Origin: Nocardia bhagyanarayanae | GTDB taxonomy: Bacteria; Actinomycetota; Actinomycetes; Mycobacteriales; Mycobacteriaceae | Direction of reading: 5' to 3' | NCBI RefSeq assembly: GCF_006716565.1 | Contig: NZ_VFPG01000002.1 | Span: forward strand, 868,001-932,000 | DNA: 64,000 nucleotides | In this document: piece after piece, positions 1-8,789 of the stretch | How positions within the stretch are numbered: the stretch's first letter is position 1 | Layout: every line of letters begins with the position of its first letter | Translations under genes and position numbers: made by a program | Notes under the pieces: model-generated | The model's input: the letters and a program-made list of their open reading frames with translations, nothing else | What the model was told of the DNA's origin: nothing | Database searches by the model: none

Positions 1-495
1 GACGCGAAGTTCTGGCGGCTGTCCGAGCCGCTCGTCTATCGGGGTGATGTTCAGGAATTCACCGTGCCCGCGGGCTTCCGCACGGACTTCGCTTCGGTGC
101 CGCGCGCGCTGGTCTGGCTCATTCCCCGCTACGGCGCATACACCCGTGCCGCCATCCTGCACGACTATCTGCTGCGCTCGCAGGAGGTGAGCAGTGCCGA
201 CGCCGACGGGCTCTTCCGGCGCTGCCTGCGCGAGTTCGGCATTTCGGTGCCGCGGCGCTGGATGATGTGGGCGGCGGTGCGCTCGGCGAACCGGTTGCAC
301 GGCGCGAGCCCGCGCGACTGTGCCCTGTTCCTGCTTGTCGCGGTGCCCTCGGTGTTGTTCCTCGCGATACCGGTGATCGTTGTGACGCTGTTCCTGTGGT
401 TGTTCTGGGTGGTGGAGCTGGTGTTCTGGGCCGGTGGGCGGCTCGCGACCCGCACGCCCGCGTCCCCGCCGAAGCCCCAGATGAAAACGGCCTGA
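1..495 (+). CDS. DUF1353 family protein, 5' end missing
   Basis: The reading frame is open from the first base, so the start lies outside the window. The visible 164 codons carry the DUF1353 core: a V-P-A-G-F motif followed by T-D-F-A-S-V-P-R, then an A-I-L-H-D-Y segment. DUF1353 proteins are common in phages and bacteria and their role is unknown. After the core come about 35 mostly hydrophobic residues that look like one or two membrane segments, then a short basic and proline-rich tail ending PKPQMKTA. Family identity is fairly sure from the motifs; the membrane anchor is inferred from hydrophobicity. An isolated chromosomal DUF1353 gene could be a phage remnant, but no other phage gene is visible. 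Confidence 0.75.
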   Translation, partial: DAKFWRLSEPLVYRGDVQEFTVPAGFRTDFASVPRALVWLIPRYGAYTRAAILHDYLLRSQEVSSADADGLFRRCLREFGISVPRRWMMWAAVRSANRLHGASPRDCALFLLVAVPSVLFLAIPVIVVTLFLWLFWVVELVFWAGGRLATRTPASPPKPQMKTA

Positions 496-654
496 ACGGT
501 TTTCGGCGCATCCCGTACGGACGGCTCGCGCCGCCATCCTGCGTCACCCGATTCGCGGAGCCGCCCGGCCGAAAATGGGTGGAGAACGAACGGCGCCCGT
601 CGTTACCGTGATCCGGCAAGCGAACGGGCGAGCCCAGGGGAGGAGGTGACGACC

Positions 655-837
655 ATGCACGCCCAGCCACAGACCGCACCGCACCCCGACGCGTCCCGAA
701 CCTCTTCGGAACGCCCGGATCTCACCGCCTGGCGACGCCGCCACGAACTACGCCGCTCCAACGCCGCCCAGCCGATCCCCGGCAAACGCCGATACCGCCG
801 CACCCCGAAACACCGAAACCGCTCCCACGACGCGTGA
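655..837 (+). CDS. small basic hypothetical protein
   Basis: A 60-residue frame starts at ATG 655 with a strong AGGAGG Shine-Dalgarno sequence at 641-646, eight bases upstream. A GTG at 646 in the same frame overlaps that site and is less likely. The product has no signal peptide or membrane segment. It is rich in Arg, His and Pro, and its C-terminal half carries many Arg residues, as in RRRHELRR and GKRRYRRTPKHR, which suggests nucleic-acid or ribosome binding. I recognise no family. The strong ribosome site is the main reason to call it a gene. Confidence 0.5.
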   Translation: MHAQPQTAPHPDASRTSSERPDLTAWRRRHELRRSNAAQPIPGKRRYRRTPKHRNRSHDA

Positions 838-940
838 TCCCCGCGCGCCGCGACCTCACTCCGCTCGGGGCGGAGGGCGGCGAATTCGTCGGTGACGCGG
901 AGGCCGGAGTCGGTGACGCGGAGGCCGGGTCGGTAGTAGT
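838..940. repeat. second copy of the nrtR 3' end (copy A, core 856-912)
   Basis: Bases 856-912 match 2251-2308, the 3' end of nrtR, base for base except for one G in a G run (57 against 58 bp, direct orientation). On the minus strand both encode the NrtR tail ending in [11 protein letters not shown]. Within this copy a segment of about 20 bp beginning GGTGACGCGGAGGCCGG occurs twice in tandem (891-911 and 912-931). The two copies flank the ATPase gene at 941-2194 on either side. The arrangement is seen directly; how it arose is inference. Confidence 0.85.
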
Positions 941-2194
941 TCAGCGCCAAGCGTCGACGAGATCCGCCGGGCCCCAGTGCATCGCCAAGGGAAGCTCGGC
1001 TCCGAGACCCGCGCGGGATACTGCGACAAGTGGCGTGCGAACGTCGGCTCCCGGCACCGAGAGCGTCGCGCGGGCGAGCGCGTCGTAGTCGTGCCGATCG
1101 AACGGCCGATCCTCGAGCCACTTGATCGACCCGAGGAAGTGGACTGTGCCGGCGACCGGTTCGCGATCGGCGCCGACGAGATCGATCTCCGGATTGTTCT
1201 GCCGGTTCCACCATCCGCCGATCGCCTCGGTGTCGGGCCAACGCTCATCCGGCAGCAGGCGCAGTAGGGATTCACGGATGAGCGGTTCGACCGCACGCCC
1301 ACGCCAGGTCGTCCATGATCGTTCGATCCGCGTGCGGGCGACATCGCCGCGGCCTCGCTCGACCAGTGGGATTCCGCGCTGCAGGAAGGCGAGCCAAAAC
1401 CGGAGATAGGAATCGGCGATGCGGTACCGCTTGTTCTTGCTGTCGGGTTTGGTCGACAACGGAAGGTCGGCCGCGACGATTCGTTTCGATTGCAGTGTGC
1501 TCAGTAGCGGTGTCAAGGTTCCAGCGGGAAGCGCACCCGCTCCGCCCGCCTGCGCCGCGATGGTGCTGAAAGTGCGCTCACCGCTGCCGACCGACTCGAG
1601 CACCGCGCGCGCCCGGGATGCTTCCGGAAACTCGCCGAGCAGTGTCAGTTCCCCTGCCACGAGTAGTGGAGACAGCGGGTTGTCTGTCGAAGCGCGCAAG
1701 AAGTCGATTCTGCTCATGCCGGGACGCCACGACTGAACGATTTCCGGGAAGCCGCCGGTGATCAGCAGTGCGTCGACGGCGTCGGCCGGATCGAGACCGG
1801 TCATGGATTGAACGTCGGCCAAATGCAGTGGCTCGACGGTCATCTCGGCGGCTCGCCCGAAGAACGGCCGCTCCCGGGACTGCAACGCCTCCATGACCGA
1901 GATGTCACTGCCGACCAGGATCAGGAGAACGGGCTTGGCCGACAGGTGACGATCCCAAACGGTCTGCAGCGCACCCTCGAACTCGCCGTCCTGCTCGACC
2001 AGCCACGGCACCTCGTCGATCACAGCGATGGTGGGCGAGTCGGCCGGAATCGCGATGGACAGCGCGCGCAGCGCTTGGTTCCAATCGGCGGCCTGCAGGC
2101 CGGACACCAATTCCGCGTTGCCGAGGGGCGAGTGGGCGACGGTGGAGGTGAAGTCCGCGCGCTCGGTGACCGGGTTGCGTCCGCGGGCAAACAT
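941..2194 (-). pseudogene. AAA ATPase of the ATPase_2/DUF234 type, N-terminal P-loop missing
   Basis: A 417-codon frame starts at ATG 2194. It has a clear Walker B strand (IAVIDEVPWL, about residues 57-66), a sensor-like LVGSD segment, a winged-helix middle region and a C-terminal nuclease-like region (NPEIDLVGAD), the order typical of ATP-binding proteins of the ATPase_2/DUF234 group. The family normally begins with about 50-60 residues carrying a Walker A motif (GRRxVGKT) before the segment that corresponds to residue 5 here. That region is absent and none of the three minus-strand frames upstream of 2194 encodes it, because the nrtR copy begins within 60 bp. It is probably a 5'-truncated remnant, though the frame is otherwise intact. 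The family occurs in toxin-antitoxin-like and mobile contexts and its cellular role is unclear. Confidence 0.7.
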
Positions 2195-2208
2195 AGATCG
2201 TTTCTTAC

Positions 2209-2223
2209 TTAGAATGATTCTAA
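2209..2223. promoter_or_regulatory. palindrome upstream of the ATPase gene
   Basis: TTAGAAT-G-ATTCTAA is a perfect 7-bp inverted repeat with one central base, lying 15-29 bases upstream of the ATPase start codon. A-C-T-T-A-G-A also occurs as a direct repeat at 2207 and 2223. The stretch is AT-rich in a GC-rich surround, as expected for a promoter with an operator. The binding protein is unknown. Confidence 0.5.
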
Positions 2224-2250
2224 CTTAGATGCGTGCAACCTAGCCGAGAC

Positions 2251-3003
2251 TCACTCCGCTCGGGGGCGGAGGGCGGCGAATTCGTCGGTGACGCGGAGGC
2301 CGGAGTCGCTGAAGCGGTAGACGGCGGCGGGGCGGCCACCGGCGCGGCCGGGGGCGGCGGTGGCGCCGGTGGGGGTGATCACCTTGCGGCGCGCGAGGAC
2401 GCGTTGGAGGTTGGTGGTGTCGACGTCGTAACCCAATGCGGCGCAGTAGATTTCGCGCAGCGTCGACATGGTGAACGCGGACGGGGCGAGTGCGAAGGCG
2501 ATGTTGGTGTAGGAGAGCTTGGCGGCCAGCCGGGTGCGGGCGTGGTCGACGACCGTGCCGTGATCGAAGGACATCGCGGGCAGTGCCGAGACCGGGTGCC
2601 ACGCGGTGTCGGCGGGCAGTTCCGGTTCGGCGGTCAGCGGGACCAAGCCGAGGTAGGCCGACGCGATGCGGCGCGGGCCCGGCACGCGATCGGGATTGCT
2701 GAAGACCGAGAGCTGCTCGAGATGCGTCAGCTCGCGCACGTCGACCTTCTCGGCCAGCTGGCGGCGCGCGGACGCGTCCAGATCCTCGTCGTCTCCCAAC
2801 CGCCCGCCCGGCAGCGACCAAGTGCCCTTCTGCGGGTCGAGCGCGCGCTCCCACAGCAATACCGCGAGCTCGGTGCGCTGATCGGGCGGGCACGGGCCCA
2901 TCACACCGCTCGCAGCGCTTTGACCTGCGGATTTGTCTGTGGGGAAGCGGCGAACCTGGAACACCGCGGTGAGCGATTCGTGGATGGTGCTACTATGGGC
3001 CAC
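2251..3003 (-). CDS. nrtR: NrtR, Nudix-related transcriptional regulator of NAD synthesis
   Basis: The 250-residue product has an N-terminal Nudix-like domain (about 10-150) and a C-terminal winged helix (about 160-245, with [14 protein letters not shown] and [10 protein letters not shown]). NrtR proteins repress NAD biosynthesis genes and are released by ADP-ribose-type ligands. The Nudix box (G67-V89) is degenerate: the catalytic REUxEE core reads RQLAEK, as expected for a sensor that no longer hydrolyses. The start is taken as GTG 3003, giving [18 protein letters not shown], which fits the family N terminus. ATG 2901 would cut into the domain. The start codon abuts the operator at 3004-3026, so the transcript may be leaderless and autoregulated. 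It is divergent from nadA. The last 58 bp are duplicated at 856-912. Confidence 0.88.
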   Translation of the reverse strand: MAHSSTIHESLTAVFQVRRFPTDKSAGQSAASGVMGPCPPDQRTELAVLLWERALDPQKGTWSLPGGRLGDDEDLDASARRQLAEKVDVRELTHLEQLSVFSNPDRVPGPRRIASAYLGLVPLTAEPELPADTAWHPVSALPAMSFDHGTVVDHARTRLAAKLSYTNIAFALAPSAFTMSTLREIYCAALGYDVDTTNLQRVLARRKVITPTGATAAPGRAGGRPAAVYRFSDSGLRVTDEFAALRPRAE

Positions 3004-3026
3004 GTTTTCGATTGTAAGTCGAAAAC
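3004..3026. promoter_or_regulatory. NrtR operator between nrtR and nadA
   Basis: GTTTTCGA and TCGAAAAC are perfect 8-bp inverted repeats separated by seven bases (TTGTAAG). The element touches the proposed nrtR start and lies 53 bases before the nadA start. Its position in the only nrtR-nadA intergenic space makes it the obvious site for NrtR control of both genes. The palindrome is seen directly; assignment to NrtR is inference from context. Confidence 0.85.
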
Positions 3027-3079
3027 CTGGTTTGGTGCGAATCGGCGGTGTTGCCGGCCGCACGAGGAAGGGAGCCATC

Positions 3080-4123
3080 ATGGCGACGACGGGTGCGAAA
3101 CTGGCGCCTCCGCTGATGGGGCAGGTATTCGACGGGCCCTCGGGCTACACGGGCGTCGCGGCGACGCCCGAGTGGGCGCAGGAGGTCAAGCGGCTCGCGC
3201 GGGAGCGCAACGCGACCATTCTCGCGCACAACTACCAGCTGCCCGAGATCCAGGACGTGGCCGACCACGTCGGCGACTCGCTGGCGCTCTCGCGGATCGC
3301 GGCCGAGGCGCCAGAGGACACCATCGTCTTCTGCGGCGTGCACTTCATGGCCGAGACCGCGAAGATCCTCAGCCCGGAGAAGACCGTGCTGATCCCGGAT
3401 CAGCGCGCGGGCTGCTCGCTGGCCGATTCGATCACCGCCGACGAGTTGCGCGCGTGGAAGGCCGAGCACCCGAACGCGGTCGTGGTGTCCTACGTGAACA
3501 CCACCGCCGAGGTGAAGGCGCTCACCGACATCTGCTGCACCTCCTCCAACGCGGTCGACGTGGTCGCCTCCATCGATCCCGACCGCGAGGTTCTGTTCCT
3601 GCCCGACCAGTTCCTCGGCGCGCACGTCAAGCGCGTGACCGGCCGGGAGAACATGCAGATCTGGGCGGGCGAATGCCACGTGCACGCGGGCATCAACGGC
3701 GACGAGCTCACCGAGCAGGCGCGCAGCCACCCGGACGCCGAGCTGTTCGTGCACCCCGAGTGCGGCTGCGCCACCTCGGCGCTGTACCTCGCGGGCGAGG
3801 GCGCGTTCCCGGCCGACCGGGTGCACATCCTGTCCACCGGCGGCATGATCGACGCCGCCAAGGCCGCCAAGTCGACGCAGGTCCTGGTCGCCACCGAGGT
3901 CGGCATGCTGCACCAGCTGCGCAAGGCCGCGCCCGGCATCGACTTCCAGGCCGTCAACGATCGCGCCTCCTGCAAGTACATGAAGATGATCACCCCGGCC
4001 GCGCTGCTGCGCTGCCTGGTGGACGGCGCCGACGAGGTGCACGTCGATCCGGAAACCGCGGCGCTCGGCCGCAATTCGGTGCAGCGGATGATCGCGATCG
4101 GCAATCCGGGCGGCGGCGAGTGA
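3080..4123 (+). CDS. nadA: quinolinate synthase NadA
   Basis: NadA condenses iminoaspartate with dihydroxyacetone phosphate to quinolinate, using a 4Fe-4S cluster. The 347-residue product matches the usual length. It carries HNYQ at 50-53 and the three cluster cysteines at about C112 (AGCSL), C199 (AGECH) and C298 (RASCKY), the spacing known from E. coli NadA. ECGC at 227-230 and the STGGM loop near 252 are also present. ATG 3080 follows an AGGAAGGGAG ribosome site. The frame is open further upstream into the operator, but those starts lack support. It is the first gene of a nadA-nadB-nadC unit. Confidence 0.96.
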   Translation: MATTGAKLAPPLMGQVFDGPSGYTGVAATPEWAQEVKRLARERNATILAHNYQLPEIQDVADHVGDSLALSRIAAEAPEDTIVFCGVHFMAETAKILSPEKTVLIPDQRAGCSLADSITADELRAWKAEHPNAVVVSYVNTTAEVKALTDICCTSSNAVDVVASIDPDREVLFLPDQFLGAHVKRVTGRENMQIWAGECHVHAGINGDELTEQARSHPDAELFVHPECGCATSALYLAGEGAFPADRVHILSTGGMIDAAKAAKSTQVLVATEVGMLHQLRKAAPGIDFQAVNDRASCKYMKMITPAALLRCLVDGADEVHVDPETAALGRNSVQRMIAIGNPGGGE

Positions 4124-4223
4124 GCCGACGCCGACGACATGCGGCGGGCGCGTAGCGGCGCCGCATGACCTCGGCGGGCGCGGCGATATTCGCGCCCGAG
4201 CTCGGAACGAGAGGCTGGCGGAG

Positions 4224-5909
4224 ATGAATGCTCCGGTAATCGAGTGGGAGGCCTCGGCCGACCTGGTGGTGGTCGGCGGCGGCGTCGCCGGACTGACGGC
4301 GGCTCGCACCGCGTCGCTGCGCGGCCTGCGGGTGCTCGCGCTCAGCAAGGGCGGCCCGATCGACACCTCCACCCAATACGCACAGGGCGGGATCGCGGTC
4401 GTAGCGCCGCACGGTGATTCGATCGAGTCGCACGTGCGGGACACGGTGGAGGCGGGCGCCGGCCTGTGCGAGACGAGCGCCGTGCGCGCCATCGTCGAGG
4501 GCGGACAGGCGGCCGTCGCGGCGCTGACCGACCTCGGCGCTGTGTTCGATCTCGGTCGGGACGGCCAGATCTCGCGCACCAGGGAGGGCGGGCACAGCAC
4601 GCGCCGCATCATCCACGCGGGCGGCGACGCGACCGGCGCGGAGGTGCAGCGCGCGCTCAACGCGGCGGGTCTGCCCGTGCTGTTCGGCGCGGCGGCCTGC
4701 GAGGTGGTCACCGGCCCGAGCGGGGTGCAGGGCGTGATCGCTGTGTCGGACAAGGGTTTCGGCGTGGTGCACACCCCGGCCGTGCTGCTGGCCACCGGCG
4801 GGCTCGGCCAGCTCTACGCGCTGAGCACCAATCCACCCGGCGCCACCGCCGACGGTGTCGCACTCGCGCTGTGGGCGGGCGCGGCGGTCGCGGATCTGGA
4901 ATTCGTGCAGTTCCACCCGACCGTGCTGTACACGCCGGGCGGGCTGGGGCGTCGGCCGCTGATCAGCGAGGCGGTGCGCGGCGAGGGCGCGACCCTCGTA
5001 GACGCCGAGGGCAATTCGGTGACGGCCGCGGTGCATCCGCGCGGTGATCTCGCGCCGCGCGATGTGGTCTCCAGGGCCATCGCCGCGCGGATGCGCGAGC
5101 TGGGCACGGATCACGTCTTCCTCGACGCTCGCGCGATCGATGGTTTCGCGCAACGTTTTCCGACGATCACCGCGTCCTGCCTGGCCGCGGGAATAGACCC
5201 GCGCGCGGGCCTGATTCCCGTCGCGCCCGCGGCGCACTATCAGTGCGGCGGCGTGGTCACCGACGCGCACGGCCGGACCGGGGTGCCCGGGCTGTATGCC
5301 GCGGGGGAAGTGGCGCGGACCGGATTGCACGGCGCGAATCGATTGGCGTCCAACAGTCTTCTCGAAGGTCTGGTCGTCGGCGAACGAGCTGGTGCGGCGG
5401 CCGTGGAGCGGCTCGGCGCGTCCACGGAGGTGACCGACGTGCGGCCACGGACCATGCCCCGGGTGCCGCGCGCGGCGCTACAGCAGGTCATGACCACGCA
5501 CGCGGCCGTGGTGCGGGACCGGGACGGGCTGGCGAGCGCGGCGGCGACCTTGGAACGCGCTGTACTGCGCGGCATGTCGAGCCGTTTCGCCGGGGACGGC
5601 GCCATGGTGCCGCCCGCGCCGGAGGATCTGGCCGCTCGCCGGATCGCCGAACTGGAGGACGGCGCGCTGACGCTCACCGCCCGCGTGCTGCTGCTCGCCG
5701 CGGCGGCCCGCACCGAAAGCCGCGGCTGTCACACGCGATCCGATCATCCCGAGTCCAACGAGGCGCTGCGGCACAGCATTCCGATTCGCCTGGACGCCGA
5801 CGGACGACCCGACGTGTTCCTGGCCGGCGGCTCGCCGGAAGGGGAGCCGCTGGCTTCCCGCTTGGCCGACGACCCCGAGGCCCCGGCGCTGACCCTGGCG
5901 GTTCCGTGA
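4224..5909 (+). CDS. nadB: L-aspartate oxidase NadB
   Basis: NadB is an FAD flavoenzyme that oxidises L-aspartate to iminoaspartate, the substrate of NadA. The 561 residues start with an FAD-binding GGGVAGL at about 18-24, followed by the STQYAQGGIA segment, the HSTRRIIHAGG region, EFVQFHPT, and the C-terminal GLYAAGEVARTGLHGANRLASNSLLEGLV signature, here cited in parts around residues 360-390. A gap of 100 bases separates it from nadA and 61 bases from nadC, so the three genes probably share one transcript. GGCTGGCGGAG lies just before ATG 4224. Confidence 0.95.
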   Translation: MNAPVIEWEASADLVVVGGGVAGLTAARTASLRGLRVLALSKGGPIDTSTQYAQGGIAVVAPHGDSIESHVRDTVEAGAGLCETSAVRAIVEGGQAAVAALTDLGAVFDLGRDGQISRTREGGHSTRRIIHAGGDATGAEVQRALNAAGLPVLFGAAACEVVTGPSGVQGVIAVSDKGFGVVHTPAVLLATGGLGQLYALSTNPPGATADGVALALWAGAAVADLEFVQFHPTVLYTPGGLGRRPLISEAVRGEGATLVDAEGNSVTAAVHPRGDLAPRDVVSRAIAARMRELGTDHVFLDARAIDGFAQRFPTITASCLAAGIDPRAGLIPVAPAAHYQCGGVVTDAHGRTGVPGLYAAGEVARTGLHGANRLASNSLLEGLVVGERAGAAAVERLGASTEVTDVRPRTMPRVPRAALQQVMTTHAAVVRDRDGLASAAATLERAVLRGMSSRFAGDGAMVPPAPEDLAARRIAELEDGALTLTARVLLLAAAARTESRGCHTRSDHPESNEALRHSIPIRLDADGRPDVFLAGGSPEGEPLASRLADDPEAPALTLAVP

Positions 5910-5970
5910 ACCCCGATATCGACTTTCGCCCGCGCCGCTCGTCGCGGGCCGACAGAGTAGGAGTGCGCTG

Positions 5971-6831
5971 ATGGCGCTGGACGCCGCACTGGACCGCGAC
6001 GAGGTGCTCGCGCTCATTCGCACCGCGCTGGACGAGGATCTGCGCTACGGACCGGACATCACCACGATGGCGACCGTGCCCGCCGACGCGGCGGTGAAGG
6101 CCTCGGTGGTCTCCCGTCAGCCGGGCACCGTCGCGGGCATCGACGTCGGCCTGCTCGTGCTCGACGAGGTGATCGGCGCGAGCGAATACGAGATCACCGA
6201 GCGGGTGGCCGACGGGACCCGGGTGCAAGCGGGCGACGTCGTGCTCGGCGTCGTCGCGCCGACGCGCGGGCTGCTCACCGCCGAGCGCACCATGCTGAAC
6301 CTGATGTGCCACCTGTCCGGCATCGCCACCGCCACCGCGGCGTGGGTCGACGAGGTCGAGGGCACCCATTGCGAGATCCGCGACAGCCGCAAGACGCTGC
6401 CCGGCCTGCGCGGCCTGCAGAAGTACGCGGTGCGGGTCGGCGGCGGGGTGAACCACCGGATGGGGCTGGGTGACGCGGCGCTGATCAAGGACAATCACGT
6501 CGTCGCGGCGGGTTCGGTGGTCGACGCGCTGCGCGCGGTGCGCGAATTGGCGCCCGATCTGCCCTGCGAAGTGGAGGTCGACAGCTTGGAGCAGCTCGAC
6601 GCCGTGCTGGCCGAGAACGTGGAACTGGTGCTGCTGGACAACTTTCCGCTCTGGCAGACCCAGGCGGCCGTGCAGCGGCGCAACGCCGTCGCGCCGGAGA
6701 CCAAGCTGGAGTCCTCGGGTGGGCTGACCCTGGAGATGGCGGCGGATTACGCGCGCACGGGCGTCGACTATCTCGCGGTGGGGGCGTTGACGCACTCGGT
6801 ACGGGTGCTGGACCTCGGTCTGGACATGTGA
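5971..6831 (+). CDS. nadC: nicotinate-nucleotide pyrophosphorylase (quinolinate phosphoribosyltransferase) NadC
   Basis: NadC converts quinolinate and PRPP to nicotinate mononucleotide, the third step of the pathway encoded here. The 286 residues have family features: an N-terminal DEDLRYGPDIT segment, MLNLMCHLSGIAT, the phosphate-binding DSRKTLPGLR, the GGGVNHRMGLGDAALIKDNH core, and a C-terminal ESSGGLTLE-YARTGVDYLAVGALTHS barrel end. Length is normal. ATG 5971 is preceded by a GAGTAGGAG ribosome site. Confidence 0.96.
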   Translation: MALDAALDRDEVLALIRTALDEDLRYGPDITTMATVPADAAVKASVVSRQPGTVAGIDVGLLVLDEVIGASEYEITERVADGTRVQAGDVVLGVVAPTRGLLTAERTMLNLMCHLSGIATATAAWVDEVEGTHCEIRDSRKTLPGLRGLQKYAVRVGGGVNHRMGLGDAALIKDNHVVAAGSVVDALRAVRELAPDLPCEVEVDSLEQLDAVLAENVELVLLDNFPLWQTQAAVQRRNAVAPETKLESSGGLTLEMAADYARTGVDYLAVGALTHSVRVLDLGLDM

Positions 6832-6839
6832 GCTCGGCG

Positions 6840-6861
6840 CGGCCGAGCCCGCGGTCGGCCG
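6840..6861 (+). terminator. possible terminator after nadC
   Basis: CGGCCGA and TCGGCCG form a 7-bp perfect stem with an 8-base loop starting nine bases after the nadC stop codon. There is no T run, so it is weak evidence for termination. Confidence 0.35.
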
Positions 6862-7004
6862 TCGCCGGCAATCCGATCGCAAATGGGGGTCGGCATTCGG
6901 CGGCAAAAGGCGCAAACTTACTCGTAGAACGGCTTGACGCTGTGCATCCGACTGCATTGTCACCGGGACGCGGTGGCGCGCCAGCTAACGAGTGGAGGTC
7001 CGCA

Positions 7005-7490
7005 ATGTCCATGTCATCGACGGTCGAGGAATGCCTGCGCGACGCGGGCGTCGAATACGAGGTCGTGCGTCATCCGCACAGCTACACCAGCGCCCATACC
7101 GCGTCGGTGGCCAATATCCCCGCCGATCGTCTCGCCAAGACGATCATGCTCGAGGACGATCAGGGCTACGTCGGCGCGGTGCTGCCATCGACCCATCACC
7201 TGCGCCTGTCGAAACTGTGGGCGCAGACCGGACGGCATCTGGTCCTCGCCAAGGAGTCCGAGCTTCGCTCGGTCTTCAAGGACTGCGAGGTCGGCGCGAT
7301 CCCGGCCGTCTGCACCGCGTACGGCGTGCAGACGCTGATGGACGAAAGCCTCACCACGGTGCCCGACGTCTATTTCGAGGCCGGGGACCACGAGGAACTC
7401 GTTCACCTGCGTACGGATCAGTTCATGCGGCTGATGGAGCGGGCGGAGAAGGCGCACTTCTCCAAGCGTGGAGGTGGCGCTCCGGAGTGA
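7005..7490 (+). CDS. YbaK/prolyl-tRNA editing-domain protein
   Basis: The 161-residue product matches the YbaK/aminoacyl-tRNA deacylase fold in size and motifs: VVRHPHSYTSAHTASVANIPADRLAKTI near 20-46 (cited in part), a central HHLRLSKL, and a conserved GAIPAVC segment near 97. Family members hydrolyse mischarged aminoacyl-tRNA in trans, though some have no known substrate. ATG 7005 has GGAGG seven bases upstream (6994-6998); the in-frame ATG at 7011 is less well placed. It stands alone after the nad genes. The exact tRNA substrate cannot be read from the sequence. Confidence 0.8.
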   Translation: MSMSSTVEECLRDAGVEYEVVRHPHSYTSAHTASVANIPADRLAKTIMLEDDQGYVGAVLPSTHHLRLSKLWAQTGRHLVLAKESELRSVFKDCEVGAIPAVCTAYGVQTLMDESLTTVPDVYFEAGDHEELVHLRTDQFMRLMERAEKAHFSKRGGGAPE

Positions 7491-7585
7491 GGTCGAACCT
7501 CGCGGGTCCGGTCGGCTAGGCCGTCGGCGCGACTTCTCGGCTCGACGGGCGTGTTCATGGCTCGCCGGGTGTTGCTGTGCGCTGA

Positions 7586-8224
7586 TCAGAGGGCGCGGAC
7601 CATGGTTCGCTGATGCACCCGATCGCCCTGGTGGCGCAGGCCGGGGACCAGCGGCGCCGGGCCGTGCCCGGTGAAGCCCATTCGCTCGAAAAACCGCACG
7701 GCGCGGGTGTTCTCGACGAGAGTTTGCAGGTGGCAGCCGGGGGATCCGGCCGCGGCGGCGTGCTCCAGGAAGCGCGCGACGAGTCCGTCGGCCGCGCCGG
7801 TGCCCCGGCCCTCCTCGGCCACGTTGATGTGCAGGTGCGAGGGCCAGCGCGGGTCGGTGAAGTCGCCCGCGGTGGGTTGGCGGCGCAGCTTCGCGCCCAA
7901 CGCGTCGAATGCCGCGCGCGCGAAGAACGTGGCGGGCCCGCGCCGGAACACCAAGCGGTACCGGCGAATAGCCGCTTCGATGCGCTCGTCTTCGCTGGGG
8001 AACGCCGCGCTGTCCACGCAGCCCGCGAGGTAGCCGACCAGCGCGCCGTCTCGCACCGCGACGAACAGCGATCGCGGCTCGATATCCAGATAGGGTTCGA
8101 GGTACACCGCCGCCTCGGATTCCGCGTGCCCCCAGAGTGATTCGGTCGGCGCTCCCGCGCCGGCGCGGCGGGCCAGGGCGCGCAACTCGTCGCGATCGGA
8201 CTCGGTGAACCGGCGAATCTCCAC
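7586..8224 (-). CDS. GNAT family N-acetyltransferase
   Basis: The 212-residue protein begins VEIRRFTESDRDELRALARR from GTG 8224 and shows the GNAT order: an N-terminal substrate half, SLFVAVRDGALVGYLAG (strand 4), HLHINVAEEGRGTGAADGLV (the acetyl-CoA pyrophosphate loop, with R-G-T-G-A), and a C-terminal NTRAVRFFERMGF. The central part (residues about 70-125) is larger than in minimal GNATs. The substrate cannot be predicted. No good ribosome site precedes the GTG, so the start is tentative. It lies downstream of and on the same strand as the MarR gene, 71 bases away. Confidence 0.8.
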   Translation of the reverse strand: MEIRRFTESDRDELRALARRAGAGAPTESLWGHAESEAAVYLEPYLDIEPRSLFVAVRDGALVGYLAGCVDSAAFPSEDERIEAAIRRYRLVFRRGPATFFARAAFDALGAKLRRQPTAGDFTDPRWPSHLHINVAEEGRGTGAADGLVARFLEHAAAAGSPGCHLQTLVENTRAVRFFERMGFTGHGPAPLVPGLRHQGDRVHQRTMVRAL

Positions 8225-8295
8225 GGCACCCAACGTACCGGCGTGAATGGAAGGGTGGCGTTCAGCTTTCCGCGGCCGACGGATCGGCGGGGGTG

Positions 8296-8745
8296 TCAGC
8301 TCGTCAAGCTGGCGGTCAGCCGACGCAGCAGCGTCTCGAACTGATCCAGGATCTCGGGCGGGTACTCGGCGAGGATCGCGTCCTGGCGTTCGTTGCACGG
8401 GCGGAAGAACTCGTCGGCCCGCTCCTTGACCTGCGCGCCGGCGCGCAGCGTGACCACGCGCCGGTCGGCGTGCTCGCGAGTGCGGGTGATGTACCCGGCG
8501 TCCTCCAGCCGGTTGAGCAGCGAACTCATCGCCCCCGAGGTCAACGCGATGCGCTTGCTCAGCAGCGCCGGTGAGATCGGCGTGCCGAGCGACTCCGCGG
8601 ACGCGATCTCCAGCAGCGCGAAGGCGTCGGTGGCGTGCACGCCGAGTTCCGCGGCGAACCGGCGGCCGAGTTCGGCGAAGCTCGCACCGTAGGACAGCAG
8701 GCCGCCGGCGAGCCGTTCGCGTTGCGCCGCAGGGTCGTTCGACAC
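8296..8745 (-). CDS. MarR family transcriptional regulator
   Basis: The 149-residue product has a typical MarR winged helix: ATDAFALLEIASAE, ISPALLSKRIALTSGAMSSLLNRLEDAGYI (recognition helix) and the wing TREHADRRVVTL. The GTG start at 8745 follows AAGGGAG. It is divergent from the MFS exporter at 8851 and shares a 105-base regulatory gap with it, so it probably represses the exporter and itself in response to a small ligand. Confidence 0.88.
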   Translation of the reverse strand: MSNDPAAQRERLAGGLLSYGASFAELGRRFAAELGVHATDAFALLEIASAESLGTPISPALLSKRIALTSGAMSSLLNRLEDAGYITRTREHADRRVVTLRAGAQVKERADEFFRPCNERQDAILAEYPPEILDQFETLLRRLTASLTS

Positions 8746-8789
8746 CGGCCACTCCCTTCTCGATGCGCACGAGCCCGCGCCCGCACGGA

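Noticed and set aside
2233..4155. Plus-strand frame running through nrtR and nadA
   Set aside because: It is antisense to nrtR and out of frame with nadA, and low in complexity (Gly, Arg, Ala).
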